Below are positions 23,531 to 36,345 of a stretch of DNA of 64,000 nucleotides, piece by piece. The notes under the pieces were generated by a model. It was not told the origin of the DNA, did not search any database, and saw only the letters and a program-made list of their open reading frames with translations. This DNA is from Welwitschia mirabilis. Taxonomy: Eukaryota; Gnetophyta; Gnetopsida; Welwitschiales. The stretch's first letter is position 1. Every line of letters begins with the position of its first letter. The stretch covers positions 110,320,121 through 110,384,120 of the forward strand of contig JBOZIK010000001.1 in NCBI GenBank assembly GCA_051453625.1, in the 5' to 3' direction. The position numbers and the translations under genes were made by a program.

Positions 23531-24690
23531 AGTGGATAGATCCACATTTGTACCCTAGCTGTAAAGATCAAATTATGAGAAAATTTGTGTCTAGATGGAA
23601 AAAAATCTTAAATCCTTCATCTATGTCATGATGATATTTAAGGAGGACACTTTAGTGGATAGAAAATGGCTATAAAAATTCTTTATTCTAGTTATTATTA
23701 TCCTATTCTTTTTTAGGATTCTTTTGGTTTTGGTAGAATGTGTGATCCTTATTAGTATTATGGTAGTCTTATTCATTCTTAACATATGCATCTTAGACCT
23801 ATTCTTAAGTGTAAACCTTTTTATTATTAGGGTCTTAATTTTATTAGCCCTATTCATCCATTTTTTCATAATAAATATTAAATTTTAATGGTTGTAGATT
23901 ATGTGACTAAATGAATTAAAGTGATTCCTACTTCTTTGAATCATGCCAAAACTATTTTTCATTTTCTTAGAAATCATATTTTTTATAGATTTGATTTTCC
24001 TAAAATTATCATTAGAGATCAAGAAACTCATTTTATTGATAAGTTTTTAGAAAACTTCTTTTATCCATTAGAATAGAACCTAGAGTAGCTTATGCTTATC
24101 ATCCTCAAACTAATAGATAGGCTAAAAATTCCAATGGATAAATTTAAAAATTATTATAAAATTTATCTCCGCTAATACAAAATCTTGGTTTTCTCAGCTC
24201 AACAATGTTCTTTGGGCTTACCATACTACTTGACGTACTTATCTTGGTTTTTCATCTTATGAACTTATATATGATAAAGTTTGTGTCTTATCTATTGATG
24301 TATGCTATAACTCTTATCATTCTTCTTATCAACTTAATCTTATAGACTTTCATGAAAACCTTAAACATATATTAGCCCAATTAGATCACCTTTATAAAAA
24401 AGGAACTCATGCTATACATTGTTAATTAATCTATAAAGTCTAAGCTAAGTTCAAACATGATAAAAAGATACTTTATAAAAAGTTTAAACTAGGTCACTTG
24501 TTCTCTTATATAACACTAGAGTACATCTTTTGAATAACAAGTTGACTTATAAATATTTATATCCTTATCTTGTAGAGATAGTTCATTCTAATAATTCTAT
24601 TAAGATTTTAGATTTAAAGACTAAGAATATTTAGAAAGTTAATGGATAATGATTAAATCCATATGAAGCATCTTTCGATGCAACTGTGAA
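23531..24690 (+). pseudogene. Ath-3 integrase, decayed
   Basis: 'WIDPHLYPSCKDQIMRK' opens the zinc-binding part. The core has 'VVDYVTK.IKVIPTSLNHAK', 'IIRDQETHF' and 'AYHPQTNR.AKNSN', so the catalytic Glu is Lys at the same codon as in Ath-1. The C-terminal 'YHTT.RTYLGFSSYELIYDK' and 'FKHDKKILYKKFK' blocks are present. Stops and small shifts break the frame. Confidence 0.85.
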
Positions 24691-25400
24691 CATGGTAGAA
24701 GAACTTATTTTGGAGGTTCCTCTTAATGAGGAGAACTTCCTTCCTATTATTATTTAAGTTCTTTCTTAGCTTATTCCTTTAGTGAATGTTATAATATCAC
24801 TTGATCATCTTTTAAACTTGAGTTATGTGTTTCTTTATAAAGTTTCATAACTAGTAGTTATACTTGGGCATTTTATAATGGTAAGATTGTATTTACCAAT
24901 CTTACGATATTCCCATGTCTATGGACTTCACTTTAAAGAAAGATGCCTTATGCTTGTGCTTTTTTTTTTTTTTAAAAGTGGTGTAAGGTCTTTCGTTATT
25001 TCAAAGTGTTCTTTTCTGTCTTTTATCTTACTTATTCATCTTTATGTTTTTAAGTGTGTGATAATGTGGAAATTTTTAAAAAATAAAAGAAAAGAAATAA
25101 AAAAAATAATGACCATGATCTATTGTATTTTATGCTTAAATGAAAATACATGTTTACCATGATGTTCTACCACATAAGGGTAAATGTTTCTAAGAGGAAT
25201 CTTTGGTAGTGTTGGTAGTTGTGGGAACTCCACTAGGGGGTTAGTTAGCCATGCTTTATGAGTTCTTACTCCTCTGACTAGGGCTGCACTCTCCTCATCA
25301 TGAAAGAAGTTGTAATAAACTTTAAAGCTATGAGATCAATAGTGTTCTTAGTGTCATTAGAGGAATTGCTTATTTTCTAGACTCTTAGTATTTTTACATA
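24691..25400 (+). other. Conserved non-coding block after Ath-3 integrase
   Basis: Contains the same GGGAACTCCACTAGGGGGTT core (about 25223-25242) as Ath-1 and the three minus-strand copies. An apparent 94-codon frame at 24878-25162 is not shared by the other copies and looks accidental. Confidence 0.6.
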
Positions 25401-26944
25401 GTTATTTTACTTTTGGAGATTTGGATGTATTTATAGGGTGAAAGTAGGTGAGTTCATTTTTGAGTAGCTTATCATCTTATCATTCATTGCTCTAACCACG
25501 TGAGTTTTGATATCATCATAATCATTACTCTTTCAAGTGGAACTTTATATAGTTCATACATTTTGTGATGCATTTTTATTTAGGTGATTTTATGATGTCT
25601 TCCTTAGGAGTTTGCTAGATTATAATTTAGGATTAGTAAGCAATCTTCTCCTTATTCCTTATGTCTATTTTCATTCTATTCTTCTTTGGTTTCTCAGTTT
25701 ATTATTTCTAAATCATTCATACATTTTCTCATTTTTACATAGAACCTTATTCTTGAGTAGTTTCTTTGTTATTCACTCATGTTCGTTCATTTTTTATTAG
25801 CATTTAAATTCATCAGAACATCTTTTTCATAGCTTTTATGAGATTCCTTAGAGCTTTTAGAGTTTTATGCTTTCTCTTGTTTTACTTTTCAGTTCAATTA
25901 CATTCATTTATTTTTTATTGATAGGTTTTAAATTACTTAGTTCATTTTCTTTAGCCATATTTTTTTTCTTTTATTTTGAGTTATTCTATTTTATCTTGAT
26001 TTTCATGGGGGATTTTTTTTATTTTCTTTTTTTTTTTTAAGTTTTTTGATAACATCTTATATATGATGATCATATCTGATCCTAATTGTATTAGTTAATA
26101 TCTTTATTTTTTCCTAACTTTTTCATGTCTTATCATCTAGTTAGTTTTCCAGACAAGATCAGACAAATGGCAGTCTAATTTTTCTGAGAGTCATTTTAGG
26201 GCTATTACCTAGATGACATGACTAAATGATAGTGTGATGCAGCCATGTCCCAAACCATTTTCCTTCATTTTTTTCATTTCATTGTTATTTTCACCCATTC
26301 CTTTGAGAGATGATAACCCCTATGAAGCTTGTCAGCATCTTGGATCTTGTTCCACTTGATTTAGTATCTAAATTTTAAAGATTTGATCAAATTTATCAAA
26401 ATGAGGTATGTTTTCCTCTCCCTTTTGTTTTTTTAATTTTTTCTCTCATTTTTTAGTCTTTTGATGCATAGTTTTCACATATGTTTATTAGTTTTTCACA
26501 CTCTTTAATTTGGAACTTACATATTTGAATTTCACCATATATTTTACAAGTTATCATCAATTATGTGTGTTACAAAAAGTTTTTAATTTTCCATTTTTCA
26601 CACTTGTTTTCTTGCAAACTGTAGGTTAAAATGTTATGATCCTTTAGGCAAAGTTGATTAGTTTCATGTTTTTTATAATTCTACTAGATTATATTTTCAT
26701 TTAAGTAGTTTGAATTTTTACCATCTATGATGCCCACTTAAAACACTGCTTTTTTATTTTTCACATATTTTGCATTTTTCTTCTCATGTTTAGGTACTCT
26801 GAGATGTATTACAATATTTTAAAGGGGAAAGACATATTTTCATAATTTTCTTATTTTTTATCTATTGTTAAGGGTTATTATTGCACATCCATGCATGTAT
26901 TTGACATATTTATCATTCTTGCATGATTTTTTTTGTGTATTTTT
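25401..26944 (+). other. T-rich non-coding stretch of Ath-3
   Basis: Pyrimidine-rich sequence equivalent to 9961-11529. It holds CTAG-centred motifs near 26130 and 26205. No coding signal. Confidence 0.6.
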
Positions 26945-28100
26945 AATTGAGTAGCCCATATATGTGTAGATCTATATAGGTTGAGGCTAAGGTTGAAGCT
27001 ATAAAGTAGGAGGCTGACCCATTAATGTAGCCAGAGATAAAGCATGTGGAGTTAGTTCATCCACCACCTTGACATGGATGATCCTTGATGATCCAGATAG
27101 CTAGTATCCATGTCAAGAGATACTTTAAGGATTTTCTAAGCTACATAGAGTTGGAAATTAATCAGAGGTTTATGGATCTCCAATTACATTAGATTATATA
27201 TTTGCATAAGTCATACTATGTATCAGAGACAAGAGAGTTTTATGACACCATGCACATAGAGCGTAAACCAAATGCTCATATTCAGCTAGTGGATATGATC
27301 GTCATCTACTTTTATGACAACAAGATAGTAATACTCCCATCCCACATTGCAGTAGTCACAGATCTTAGTGGACTTGGAAGTCTTCATTTTCATTCTATTA
27401 GAGAGATTAAGAAAAGCCATGCATATGGTACTGCATTAGATATTCTAATTGATCTAACAACAGATACGTCAAGGGTTCTTGTCATACAAGTGATTTCCAT
27501 GTATAGAGTATTTCATAAAGGGTTAATCCATAACATTAATCCATAATTTTATAATAGTTATGGCATGATCACACATTTACAAATACTGACAGCTTTCAAA
27601 CAGAAAGATCATATGGACTTACCAACATTCATTTGGAGGACACTTAAGTCCATGGTAAAGGCATAATAGCTGTAGACATTGGGTTACTCATGCCTCCTCT
27701 TAGATCTTTTTATATGATTTAGAATACTAGAGCTCATTAGTGAGTAGCATTTAACTCATATCTAGACTTAATTTCACTATTTATAGGATATGAGCAAATA
27801 GGTACTAGAAGAGGTAAAGCGATCTCAAGTACAGAGACCTACATTTGGAACTATGCTTGAGGAGATATAGGCCCTCTTGATAAAGACCATAAAGACCATC
27901 AGAGTTTTCGTATACTGAGGTATCTAGACAGTAAACTAGAGGATTCAAACATTAGAGTATAAGATCCTAACTATTGAGAGGAGAATCCAGCAGTATAAGG
28001 ATGAGATTGTTGATGTGCATCAATGCATTATTTCTATTCAGAGTGTAATAGTTGATATTCCAGAGACTGTACATGTTTTGGGAAATGAGATAGTCTATTC
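26945..28100 (+). pseudogene. Ath-3 post-pol ORF (env-like position), partly open
   Basis: The longest intact piece is 27202-27546 (114 codons), with 'TREFYDTMHIERKPNAHIQL' and then 'ILPSHIAVVTDLSG'. The 'FY-x-(T/N)' segment followed by a short strand and a Pro-Ser-x-Ile turn resembles the N-terminal domain of plant-transposon proteins found after pol in Athila elements; I hold this loosely. An acidic/Lys-rich start and a decayed C-terminal part follow the Ath-1 copy. No membrane segment is seen. Function unknown. Confidence 0.6.
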
Positions 28101-28104
28101 TATT

Positions 28105-28562
28105 TCAACATCTTTGAGATGTAGCTACTTTGTAACATGGATGTGGTTTGATTAATATGTAGATTCATTTTCCTTTTCCTACAATTGTTTATTCTTATTC
28201 TTCATAGTTATGTTTATCCTAATTTAGTGATAGTTTCTTGAGTGATATAAGTTATGAGGAAAACCTTTGACAAGGTTAAGAATTATTATTTTAGATTCCT
28301 CATTCCTTTTTATTCCTAGATTAATTTACATAAGTGTGTTGCATTATATTTCTCTACATTGTAATTTATTTTTGTTGATAGAATACAAAGTGTTTCTTAT
28401 AGAAATAAATTCTCTTTCTCTAGTCTAGGCCTTTAATAGATTACAACATTTAGGTAAACTTTCATTTATATTAATGTGTTGTGTTGTATAGATATCTATT
28501 TTATTTATGAATAATAGGATCTTCTTGAGCTTAAATAATTTACATAAATATACACTGCAATA
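28105..28562 (+). repeat. Ath-3 3' LTR, 5' half deleted
   Basis: It aligns with the 3' half of the Ath-1 LTR (from 'TTGAGATGTAGCTACTTTGT', equivalent to about 2263) and ends ACACTGCAATA. The 5' half and polypurine tract are missing, so a deletion joins the post-pol ORF to mid-LTR. Confidence 0.7.
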
Positions 28563-29111
28563 ATCATGTTTAAGCTTTTATGATATGATGAGTTATTTAG
28601 ATATGTTTTTATATTACTTGAATAAATTTTATGGACTTTATCTAGAAAGAGCATAGTATCACACTCACATAGTTTTCCTACAACTATGTTTTATATCATC
28701 TAAAGGAAGAGAATCCTATGTTTACTTTTATTCTTTGTCCTTGTAAAATACATTGATGCACTTGAATTCATTATTCTTTGAGTTATCACTACTTAAGTTT
28801 TACAAATTAGTTTACTATCACTATCTCATATTATGCATACACATTATCATTTTTTGAGCTATCATTATTATATTTTATGACCTTTTGTATGTGTATGACA
28901 TTCATTTGTTCTATTATGATTTGTTTAAGTAGGAAGCTTATGAATATGTTAGTATTTATATTAGTTAATTGGTCTTTGATGTCTATTCCTACATGATAAA
29001 ATTAAACTCAAATTACATTTTTTCTAGTTGCTTTTTATCTTAGGTAAATTAGCTCACAATATAGTGGATTGCTTACTTTGTTAGGGACTGATAAGATTAA
29101 GTAGGAAGCCA
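28563..29111 (+). other. Ath-2 3' internal end with polypurine tract
   Basis: AT-rich, no ORF. It ends AGGGACTGATAAGATTAAGT then AGGAAGCCA directly before an LTR start, matching the tract before 13375. It is taken to be the tail of Ath-2 displaced by Ath-3. Confidence 0.6.
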
Positions 29112-30363
29112 TGTTGCAATGCTAATTTTTAGGAATTTGATGGTGTATTTTGAGTACTTTTACATAATACTTATATAGATTTGGATTCAATTCTGATTAT
29201 TATAGAGAACTGATAGGATGATCACTAAAAAATGCAATTCTTAGCATATTTAAATTCATCTAAGGCTTATTCTAATACTTCATACTTTGAAAGAAGGATT
29301 TACCATGTAGAAGATGGATTTCTCTTTCAGATAGATGATGGAGAAGCCCATCATCCCCTCTGTCATCTTCATGATAGGTAAGACGATAGCACTATTGATA
29401 AGATGGAGTCCTTAGAGTTGACTATGAAGCCTAAAGATGATGGATCATCTTTTGACATGGAGTGATGTCCCCACTATCATCTCCATCATGATCAAGACAA
29501 TAGCTATTTTTTTATAGATACAAATAATTATCTTTGTAATGGAGTCATACAACCCATATGAACTGTTAGGGTTTTTCTTTGACTCCTAGGGTTAAGCTTT
29601 TAAAAATTCAATATAAAACTATAAATATCCTCCCTTTTCTTCACTTCATTTTTCATATTTTATACCTAATTTTCTTATAATGAAAGATTAAAAAAAAAAG
29701 AGAGATTCATCCAATAGCTACAAAGAGAAGTTTACCTTGGTGTTAGGCTGAGTATCCTTTATTGAGGTACTACTACTTTGTTGTAAGTGGTTTTAAAAAT
29801 TTACTATTAATTTAATTACTCTTTTCACTATAATTGTATAAATTTCCTTATGGTTTAACTTTATTATAGTTTAGTGATAACTTTATAGTTTATTTAGATC
29901 ATAAGGGAAACCTTTATTAAGGTTGACTTTATTAGTTTAGATTATACATTGTATTTCCTTTATTTTATTTCATATTTGCATATTCTATTTGGTAGATCTT
30001 ATACTTTATATTGGTTAGAAAAAGTGATAAACTCTTCTTAATTGATTTAAATTATGAAGAACTAGTTTTTGTGACAAGATGATTAGAATCCAAATAGAAC
30101 TCATCTCACTTGCATTTCATCACTTGCATTTCACCTTCATTCATCATTGCATTGTATTTACATTATTTTTTACTTTCATTTTCTAAAATAAAAAAGATTA
30201 GAAATACTTCATGAAATCAACTCTCTAACTTCTAACCTAGTGCCTTCGATCAATTACAACATTCTGGTTAACTCTTGTCTATTCTACTATGTGTTTTTGT
30301 AAGTGTTGTGATTTATAGGTTTTTCTTAAGGACTTAAAGGTTGCATAAATACACACCACAAAA
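29112..30363 (+). repeat. Ath-2 3' LTR
   Basis: It starts TGTTGCAATGCTAA, the least decayed family start in the window, and ends about AAATACACACCACAAAA. The 3' half aligns with the Ath-1 LTR; the 5' half aligns better, inverted, with the minus-strand LTRs at 31704 and 41099. The 5' partner is left of the window. Confidence 0.8.
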
Positions 30364-31703
30364 AACCCATAAATCATAGCCAACTTATCCTATAGTGGAG
30401 TTCCCACAGCTTCCAACACTATTAAAGGTCCCTGTCAAGAGCGTGTACCCTAGTGCACTATGATGTCATGGTAACCATATATTTAGAACAAATACAATAC
30501 ATCATGGTAATTATTCTTTTTTTACTTTTTCTTTTTTTCAATTCTAAAATAAATCCTACATAATAACATACTCTTAAATATGAAGGTAGAAAAAATGAGA
30601 TGAAAAATAAGAAAGAACACTCCTAACAATCACAGACTCACACCATTGAAAGACAATACAAAAAACCACAGCACCTTCCTTCAAAATAAAGTTTATAGAT
30701 GTTTGAATGTGTTAATGTTAGATGAATTTAATCTTATCACTTTGAAATGCCTAAGTAAAGATCATTAGTTATGGTAACTTTATGAAGTGAAACATTAGTT
30801 AAGTTTTAAATATATTCAAGTGATAACATGACATCCACCAAAAGAATTGACAAAGAAAGAATTTAGATAGTGGTAGAAAGACTTCTAAAACAATTGCTTC
30901 TATTATGTTTAAGGTTTGATGACTCTAAATCTTATTCATTTTTTTGAATTTTCCTAATGTTTAAACCAAAACTCTTAACTAATCCACTAGAATGTAATTT
31001 CTTAAAAAATAAAGATCTAACCATCTAGAGGTTAATTTGATATATGAAAATAAAAATAAAAACCCAGGATAAAAACATAATAATCATTAAAATCAAAAAG
31101 AAATAATAAAGTAAACTAAAAATAAGTTTTATTGAAATTCTAAATTCTATTTAATACTTTATTAAAAAGAAAAAAGAAATATTTATTTTCTTAATGGTAT
31201 GATCCTATGATGATATATTGTTTTGGAAAAATAAGGACCAAATAAAAAGAGATCAATTAATAAGACAAAGAAGATACACATGCATAACAATATAGGAGAC
31301 AACCACTAGATTTATGTTCTAAAAAAGAGAAAAATAATACTACAATAAAGAAAAGAAAAGCTAAAGCAAAAATAGTAACAGTTATCAGCCTAGTCATCTA
31401 GATGACAGAGTGGATGATATACTCTTTATTAATCTATAAAAAACTAAAAAAAATTTATTACCAAAATCTAAAAAAGACATAAAGTGTAGACCATCATCTA
31501 TCTAGTCATGGGAAGAAAAAATAGGATAACAGGGCTTATCAACACTACCAAAATGAAAAATTGCAGAAAAATAAACCTATAGAAACTAGAATAGAAATAC
31601 AAAATTATTTCAAATAAATAATTTAAATCAAAGTTTATGATATTTATCTGGATAGTAACAGTCCTCTAACTACTTATGTCTTTCCCTAGGAATGAAACTA
31701 AAA
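30364..31703 (-). mobile_element. Ath-5: pol-deleted Athila derivative, truncated
   Basis: Read on the minus strand from 31703: PBS, leader, a 250-bp segment, then directly the C-terminal end of integrase (about 30860-31030) and the conserved post-integrase block, cut at 30364 by the plus-strand nest. Gag, PR, RT, RH and most of INT are absent. The same unusual join occurs in Ath-6 (49060-49510). Its 5' LTR is the one at 31704-32929. Confidence 0.7.
31683..31700 (-). other. Primer-binding site of Ath-5 (tRNA-Asp type, decayed)
   Basis: TCCCTAGGAATGAAACTA on the plus strand pairs with the tRNA-Asp 3' end pattern with six transitions and two transversions, three bases from the LTR. Confidence 0.6.
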
Positions 31704-32929
31704 TGTTGTGGTATGAATTTTTGCAATCTTTAAGTCCTTAAGTGGGACTTTTAAATTACAAATACTTACAGAAAGACACACATTAGTATAGATAAGAATT
31801 AACTCAAATGTCATAATCCATTAAAGGCATTAAGCTAGAATTTAGAGAATTGATTTCAATAAGGTATTTTTATTCTTTTTCTTTTTAGTAAATGAAAATA
31901 AGAAATAATACAAATGTAATGCAAGATGAATCATAATAAAATACAAATGAATAGAATGAAAGTGTATTGAATCTATTTAACTATAAATCCCTCTATCACA
32001 AAGATTAACCCTTACAACTTAGATCAATTAGAAAGAGCTACCAATTATTCCTAATTAATATAAGTTATAAATACATCAAATAAAATATGAATAGATGCAA
32101 ATATGAAAATGGAATAAAATGAAATGTAGAGATGTAAACTAATAATATCAATCTTAACAAAGGTTTTTCTTATGACCTAGATAAATTATGAAGTTATCAT
32201 TAAATAATAATCAAATTAGACCATAATAGAGGTTCACATAATAGAAGTATAAAATGTTTTTATATTAATCATGAATTAACATCTAGTTACAAATAAAGTA
32301 GTAGCATCTTAATGCATGATACTCTATCCAACAATAAGGAAGACTTCTCTCTATAACTATAGATGGATCTCCTTCCCTTCAATCTCCCATCATAAGGATT
32401 TCTATGACTAAAGATGAAATGAAAAGATAATTAGGCATATTTATAGTTTTTTAAAAGTAAAACCCTAGAAGTCAAGGATGAAATCCTAACAACCCATATG
32501 AAATGTGTGACTTCATTATAAAGATAATTCATTTTCATTCATGCAAATTAGTTGTTATTTTGACTATCATTTTGAATGCTACTAGGGATAATACCTTGTA
32601 ATAATAGGAGAGTAATTAGCTTCTAACCCTATAGTTTTAGTCCTAGTTAGCATTTATATTATTTTGAATATCATCTAAATGATGTAGAAGATGATATACT
32701 TCTTTAATCTTCCATCTAAGAAAAACCATCTTCCTACATCATTATCTTCTCCTCAAAGTGCTAAGTATTAGAATCTATTAAAGGGCCTCTAAATAGGCCC
32801 AAAATTTCATATTTTTATGATCATTTTATTGATTTTCCATAATCATCAAGATTTCATATAATTTTATCTAAATATCCTAAAAAATACTTAAAGTACCCTA
32901 TCAAATACATATGATCTAGCATCGTGACA
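31704..32929 (-). repeat. LTR shared by Ath-5 and Ath-4
   Basis: Inverted LTR: plus-strand TGTTGTGGTATG at the left and AGCATCGTGACA at the right. To its left is a PBS and leader (so it acts as a 5' LTR); to its right is a polypurine-type tract (so it also acts as a 3' LTR). It aligns with 41099-42339 and, inverted, with 29112-30363. Confidence 0.82.
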
Positions 32930-35200
32930 TAGGCCTTCAACTTAACCTTCTCAGTCCCTGACAAAGTAAGAGATCAACTACACTTGCAAGCCAAATTGGC
33001 TAAGATAAATAGTAACTAGGGAAATGTGAATTAAGTTTATAAATATAAATCATATAGGATCAAATATCAACAACTAGTGAATTTACATATTACCTGTGAA
33101 AGATGTGTAATAATATAGTCATCCTAATTATCATCCAGATGACTATATGATTGACATGCTTAATAAATCAAAATGAAATTTAAGGGCCTATGAGCGTGAC
33201 CATCAAAACAAGTAGTGTACTAAATTTTTGTTTGCCTTTCACTTAAAACATTTAACACATCATAAGATAAAAATTAAATGTCATACACAAAAATCATCAT
33301 AAAACATAACCATGATAACTCATAAAAGTGATGATGTATATGCATAATTAAAGCAGTAATAACTTAAAAGTATGTGTATAAATTAATTATTAAGTTTTAA
33401 GAACAATTTATAAGGTGTGGCAAATAAAAAATAATCACAAATTACTCTCCTTGTCCATGGTCTTCTGAGTCTCTTAGATCACACCTACAAGAAGGTCCTA
33501 TAATTGTGCTTCTATGACCTGCTAAATAATGTCCATGATGCAAATTATACAAGTAATATAAAATCATTACTTAACTATCACATTAGAAATATGTATCATG
33601 AAATATTAAAAATGATCCTTAAAATTAAAGGATTTTCTTGATATTTTTGTAATAGCTTAGAAAGATCTCATGCCCCCTCCCCTTCAAATAACTTTTCTCC
33701 ATAGGTAAACTAATCCGTCTAGTATTGCAATAGTATAAGAAATACTACTATTGCTTACCTCATCATCTAGACATTAGACATGGGATGAAGGTAAGAAAAA
33801 GAAGTTTTAAAAAAAAAAAAAAATAAAGACCAAGAAGCATCAAATAATTAAGGATAGCAATAGTAAAGCCTCAGAAAGTTATCAGAAAGTCTAAAAGATG
33901 GATAAATGTGAAGCATCATCCTAAAAAATGATCTTCAAAGAGGAGTTGAATGTGGAATGGACTTAAAGTAAGAGGAAAATAGAGGATCATGATAACACAT
34001 CAAGTAGAAATAAGTGAGGCTTATAAAAATCCTCAAATGTTCCTAAACATAGTAATCATGTAAAAGTAAAAAAGCCAAAACTCATAAAGGAGTGAAAATA
34101 GAAAGTATCATTGTCATCTAATCAAAAAATGCTAAATGAAGGATAACCCTTATGGATAAAAACAGCTTAAGAAAAATTAAAAAGATAACAAGAAATTACT
34201 AAATGATTAATTCGAAATATTATGATGAAATAGTATAAAAATAATGTTGAAAAATCCAATAAAACAACTAAGGAACACAAAATGAAAATGGATAACTAGG
34301 ACTATGAAGAATATTGTTTACTATCCTAAATTATAACCTAATAAATTCCCTTGATAAAAATCATAAAATAATCTAATTAATAATGCATGACATAAAGCAA
34401 AAACTTATAAAGTACCATTTGAATAGGTAATTATTACAATGATAATAATAAAATCTATATGTTCATAATTAATGAATGATAAGGTCAAAAGCTAATAAAA
34501 AATGGACTTACCTACTCATACCCTAAAAATTACATCAAAATCCAAAAACTTGAAATGGTCATGTATAATTACTATTTGTAAAATAATTCTAGTAAATAAG
34601 TAATGCCTTTAATAATACCTAGGATATCACTGATCCCATAGCCTCTAAGTGATAATTATTTCTATGATAAGGGGAGTGCAATCACTGTTATAGGAGTAAA
34701 GACCTATAAATCATGGCTAATTAACCCCTAATTAAAGTTTCCATGGCTACCATACCATAGTGCTAAAGGCCTCTCTTAGGAAAATTTACCTTAGTACACT
34801 TGTGATAGGATGTCATGGTTTATATTAGATAAAGATAATTTTTTTATTTTCTTCTCTCTCTCTATTTTCTCTTTTTTTTTTGTGTATGTGAAGTGAAAAG
34901 ATCTTACATGATCAAGTACTAGTAAGGAAAATGATGAAGTAATAATATGAAAAATAAGTAAGAGCATACCCAAACAACTAGAGACTTACATCATTAAGAC
35001 AGAATACAAGAACCATGACATCTTCCTTCAAAATAAGGTTTATAGGCATATGAATGTCTTAAGATTAGTTGAATCCAATATTATCACTTTAGAATGCTTA
35101 AGTAAAATATTACTTAATCATGATAACTTCATAAAGTAATACATAAGTCAAGTTAAATATTTTCAATTAATAGCATGATGTATACCAAGGAATAGGCTAA
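32930..35200 (-). other. Ath-4 3' non-coding part
   Basis: The polypurine-type tract lies beside the LTR (32930-32965, inverted AGGGACTGAGAAGGTTAAGT). The conserved post-integrase block is at about 34610-34790. The roughly 1.6 kb between has no ORF and no trace of the post-pol ORF of Ath-1 or Ath-3; it contains an A run (33809-33822) and palindromic CATC(T/C)AGATG-like sites near 33130 and 33765. Confidence 0.6.
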
Positions 35201-36345
35201 GAAAGAATTTAGATAATGTCAGAAGGAAAGATCTTCTCATCGAGAGGGGGGTTTTAAGAAAAGTGCCTCTATCACTTTTAAGGTTTGATTGGTAGATGAT
35301 TCATATATTTTAAACCTTATTAGAGATTTTAACTAACCCACTAAGATGTATTTTTCTATAATATAAGTATCTAACCATTAGAGATTAACTTGTTCTATAA
35401 ATGGTGCATTCGGGTATTATATAAAAGGACTAGTTGACCTAGTTTAAACTATTTATGAATTATTTTTTTAGTTATTTTTAAACTTGATTTAGGCTTTATG
35501 AATGATTTTATGATATATAGCATAGGTATATTTTTTTGTTTTAATAATCAAGTTAAGAGTTTTAGTATTTTTTTTCTAAGTTTCCATACATAAATTTGTA
35601 AGGTAAAAAACTAAGAGAGGTTTGCTAAGTAGTAAGGTAAGCCTAAAGAACATTGTTAAGTTTAGAATCCTAAGTTTTATTATTGATAGAAACTATGTTT
35701 TAGGTTATCCTTTTAATTTACCTATTAGGGTTTTCAAATTAGACAGTAATTTATAGATGATAAGCATATTTAAGTTTATATCTAATTTGAATGGATAAAA
35801 TACATTTTCGAAAAAGGTGATTAATAAAATAAGTTTTTTAATCACTAATGAAGATTTTAGGAAAATGAAAACACTAAAATATACAAGTTTAGACGAAATT
35901 ATAGACCATTCATGCATTATTTTTGGAAGTATAAATAGCTTTAGCCCATTAGTAACATAATCAACAGCCACTAAGATGTAGCTTTTATCATGAAAATATG
36001 GTTTTATAAGGCTATAAAGATAATCCTTTAATATTTAGAATGTTTACATCAAGTATATGTTTAAGGGACATGTCTTAAGAGTGAGTTATGCTATCATAAT
36101 GGTGAAAATCATTACACCTTCTAGTAAAGTCAAAAGAATCCTTGAAAAGGATAGGACAATAGAAAATAGAGTTAATAATTTTCATTATAGTTTTTTTGCC
36201 ACTAAAGTATCTCCTACATATCCCATAATGGCAAAGGTTAAGGATGTCTAGCTTTTTCCATTTAGATATACATTTACACATGATTTGATCTTTGCATCTA
36301 TGGCAAAGATGGGGTTCATTCCACTAATAATCACTAATCCTATGG
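35201..36345 (-). pseudogene. Ath-4 integrase, decayed
   Basis: Open zinc-binding part at 36075-36281: CISKWKKLDILNLCHYGICR, then 'YFSGKKTIMKIINSIFY' and 'LFKDSFDFTRRCND', a good match to the H-C-type N-terminus of Athila integrases. The core at 35705-35971 begins MAVDYVTNGLKLFILPKIMH. C-terminal remnants run to about 35240. The plus-strand frames at 36057-36764 are shadows of this region. Confidence 0.85.

Larger units (their letters stand above)
21715..28562 (+). mobile_element. Ath-3: third Athila-like copy, 5' part lost in the gap
   Basis: It begins in the PR-RT spacer (compare 20375) and carries RT, RNase H, integrase, the conserved non-coding block, the post-pol ORF and the 3' half of an LTR ending TACACTGCAATA at 28562. 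What follows (28563-29111) is the internal end of an Athila element with its own polypurine tract and LTR. The simplest reading is that Ath-3 is inserted in Ath-2 and that its 5' LTR and gag lie in the gap. Confidence 0.65.

Noticed and set aside
24878-25162. A 94-codon hydrophobic frame that could be a membrane protein
   Set aside because: T-rich sequence gives Phe/Leu-rich frames by chance; the matching places in the other copies are not open.
11530-28100. Endogenous retrovirus or pararetrovirus with an envelope gene
   Set aside because: The post-pol ORF shows no signal peptide, cleavage site or membrane helix, and the pol order and tRNA-Asp primer site fit a plant Athila retrotransposon.
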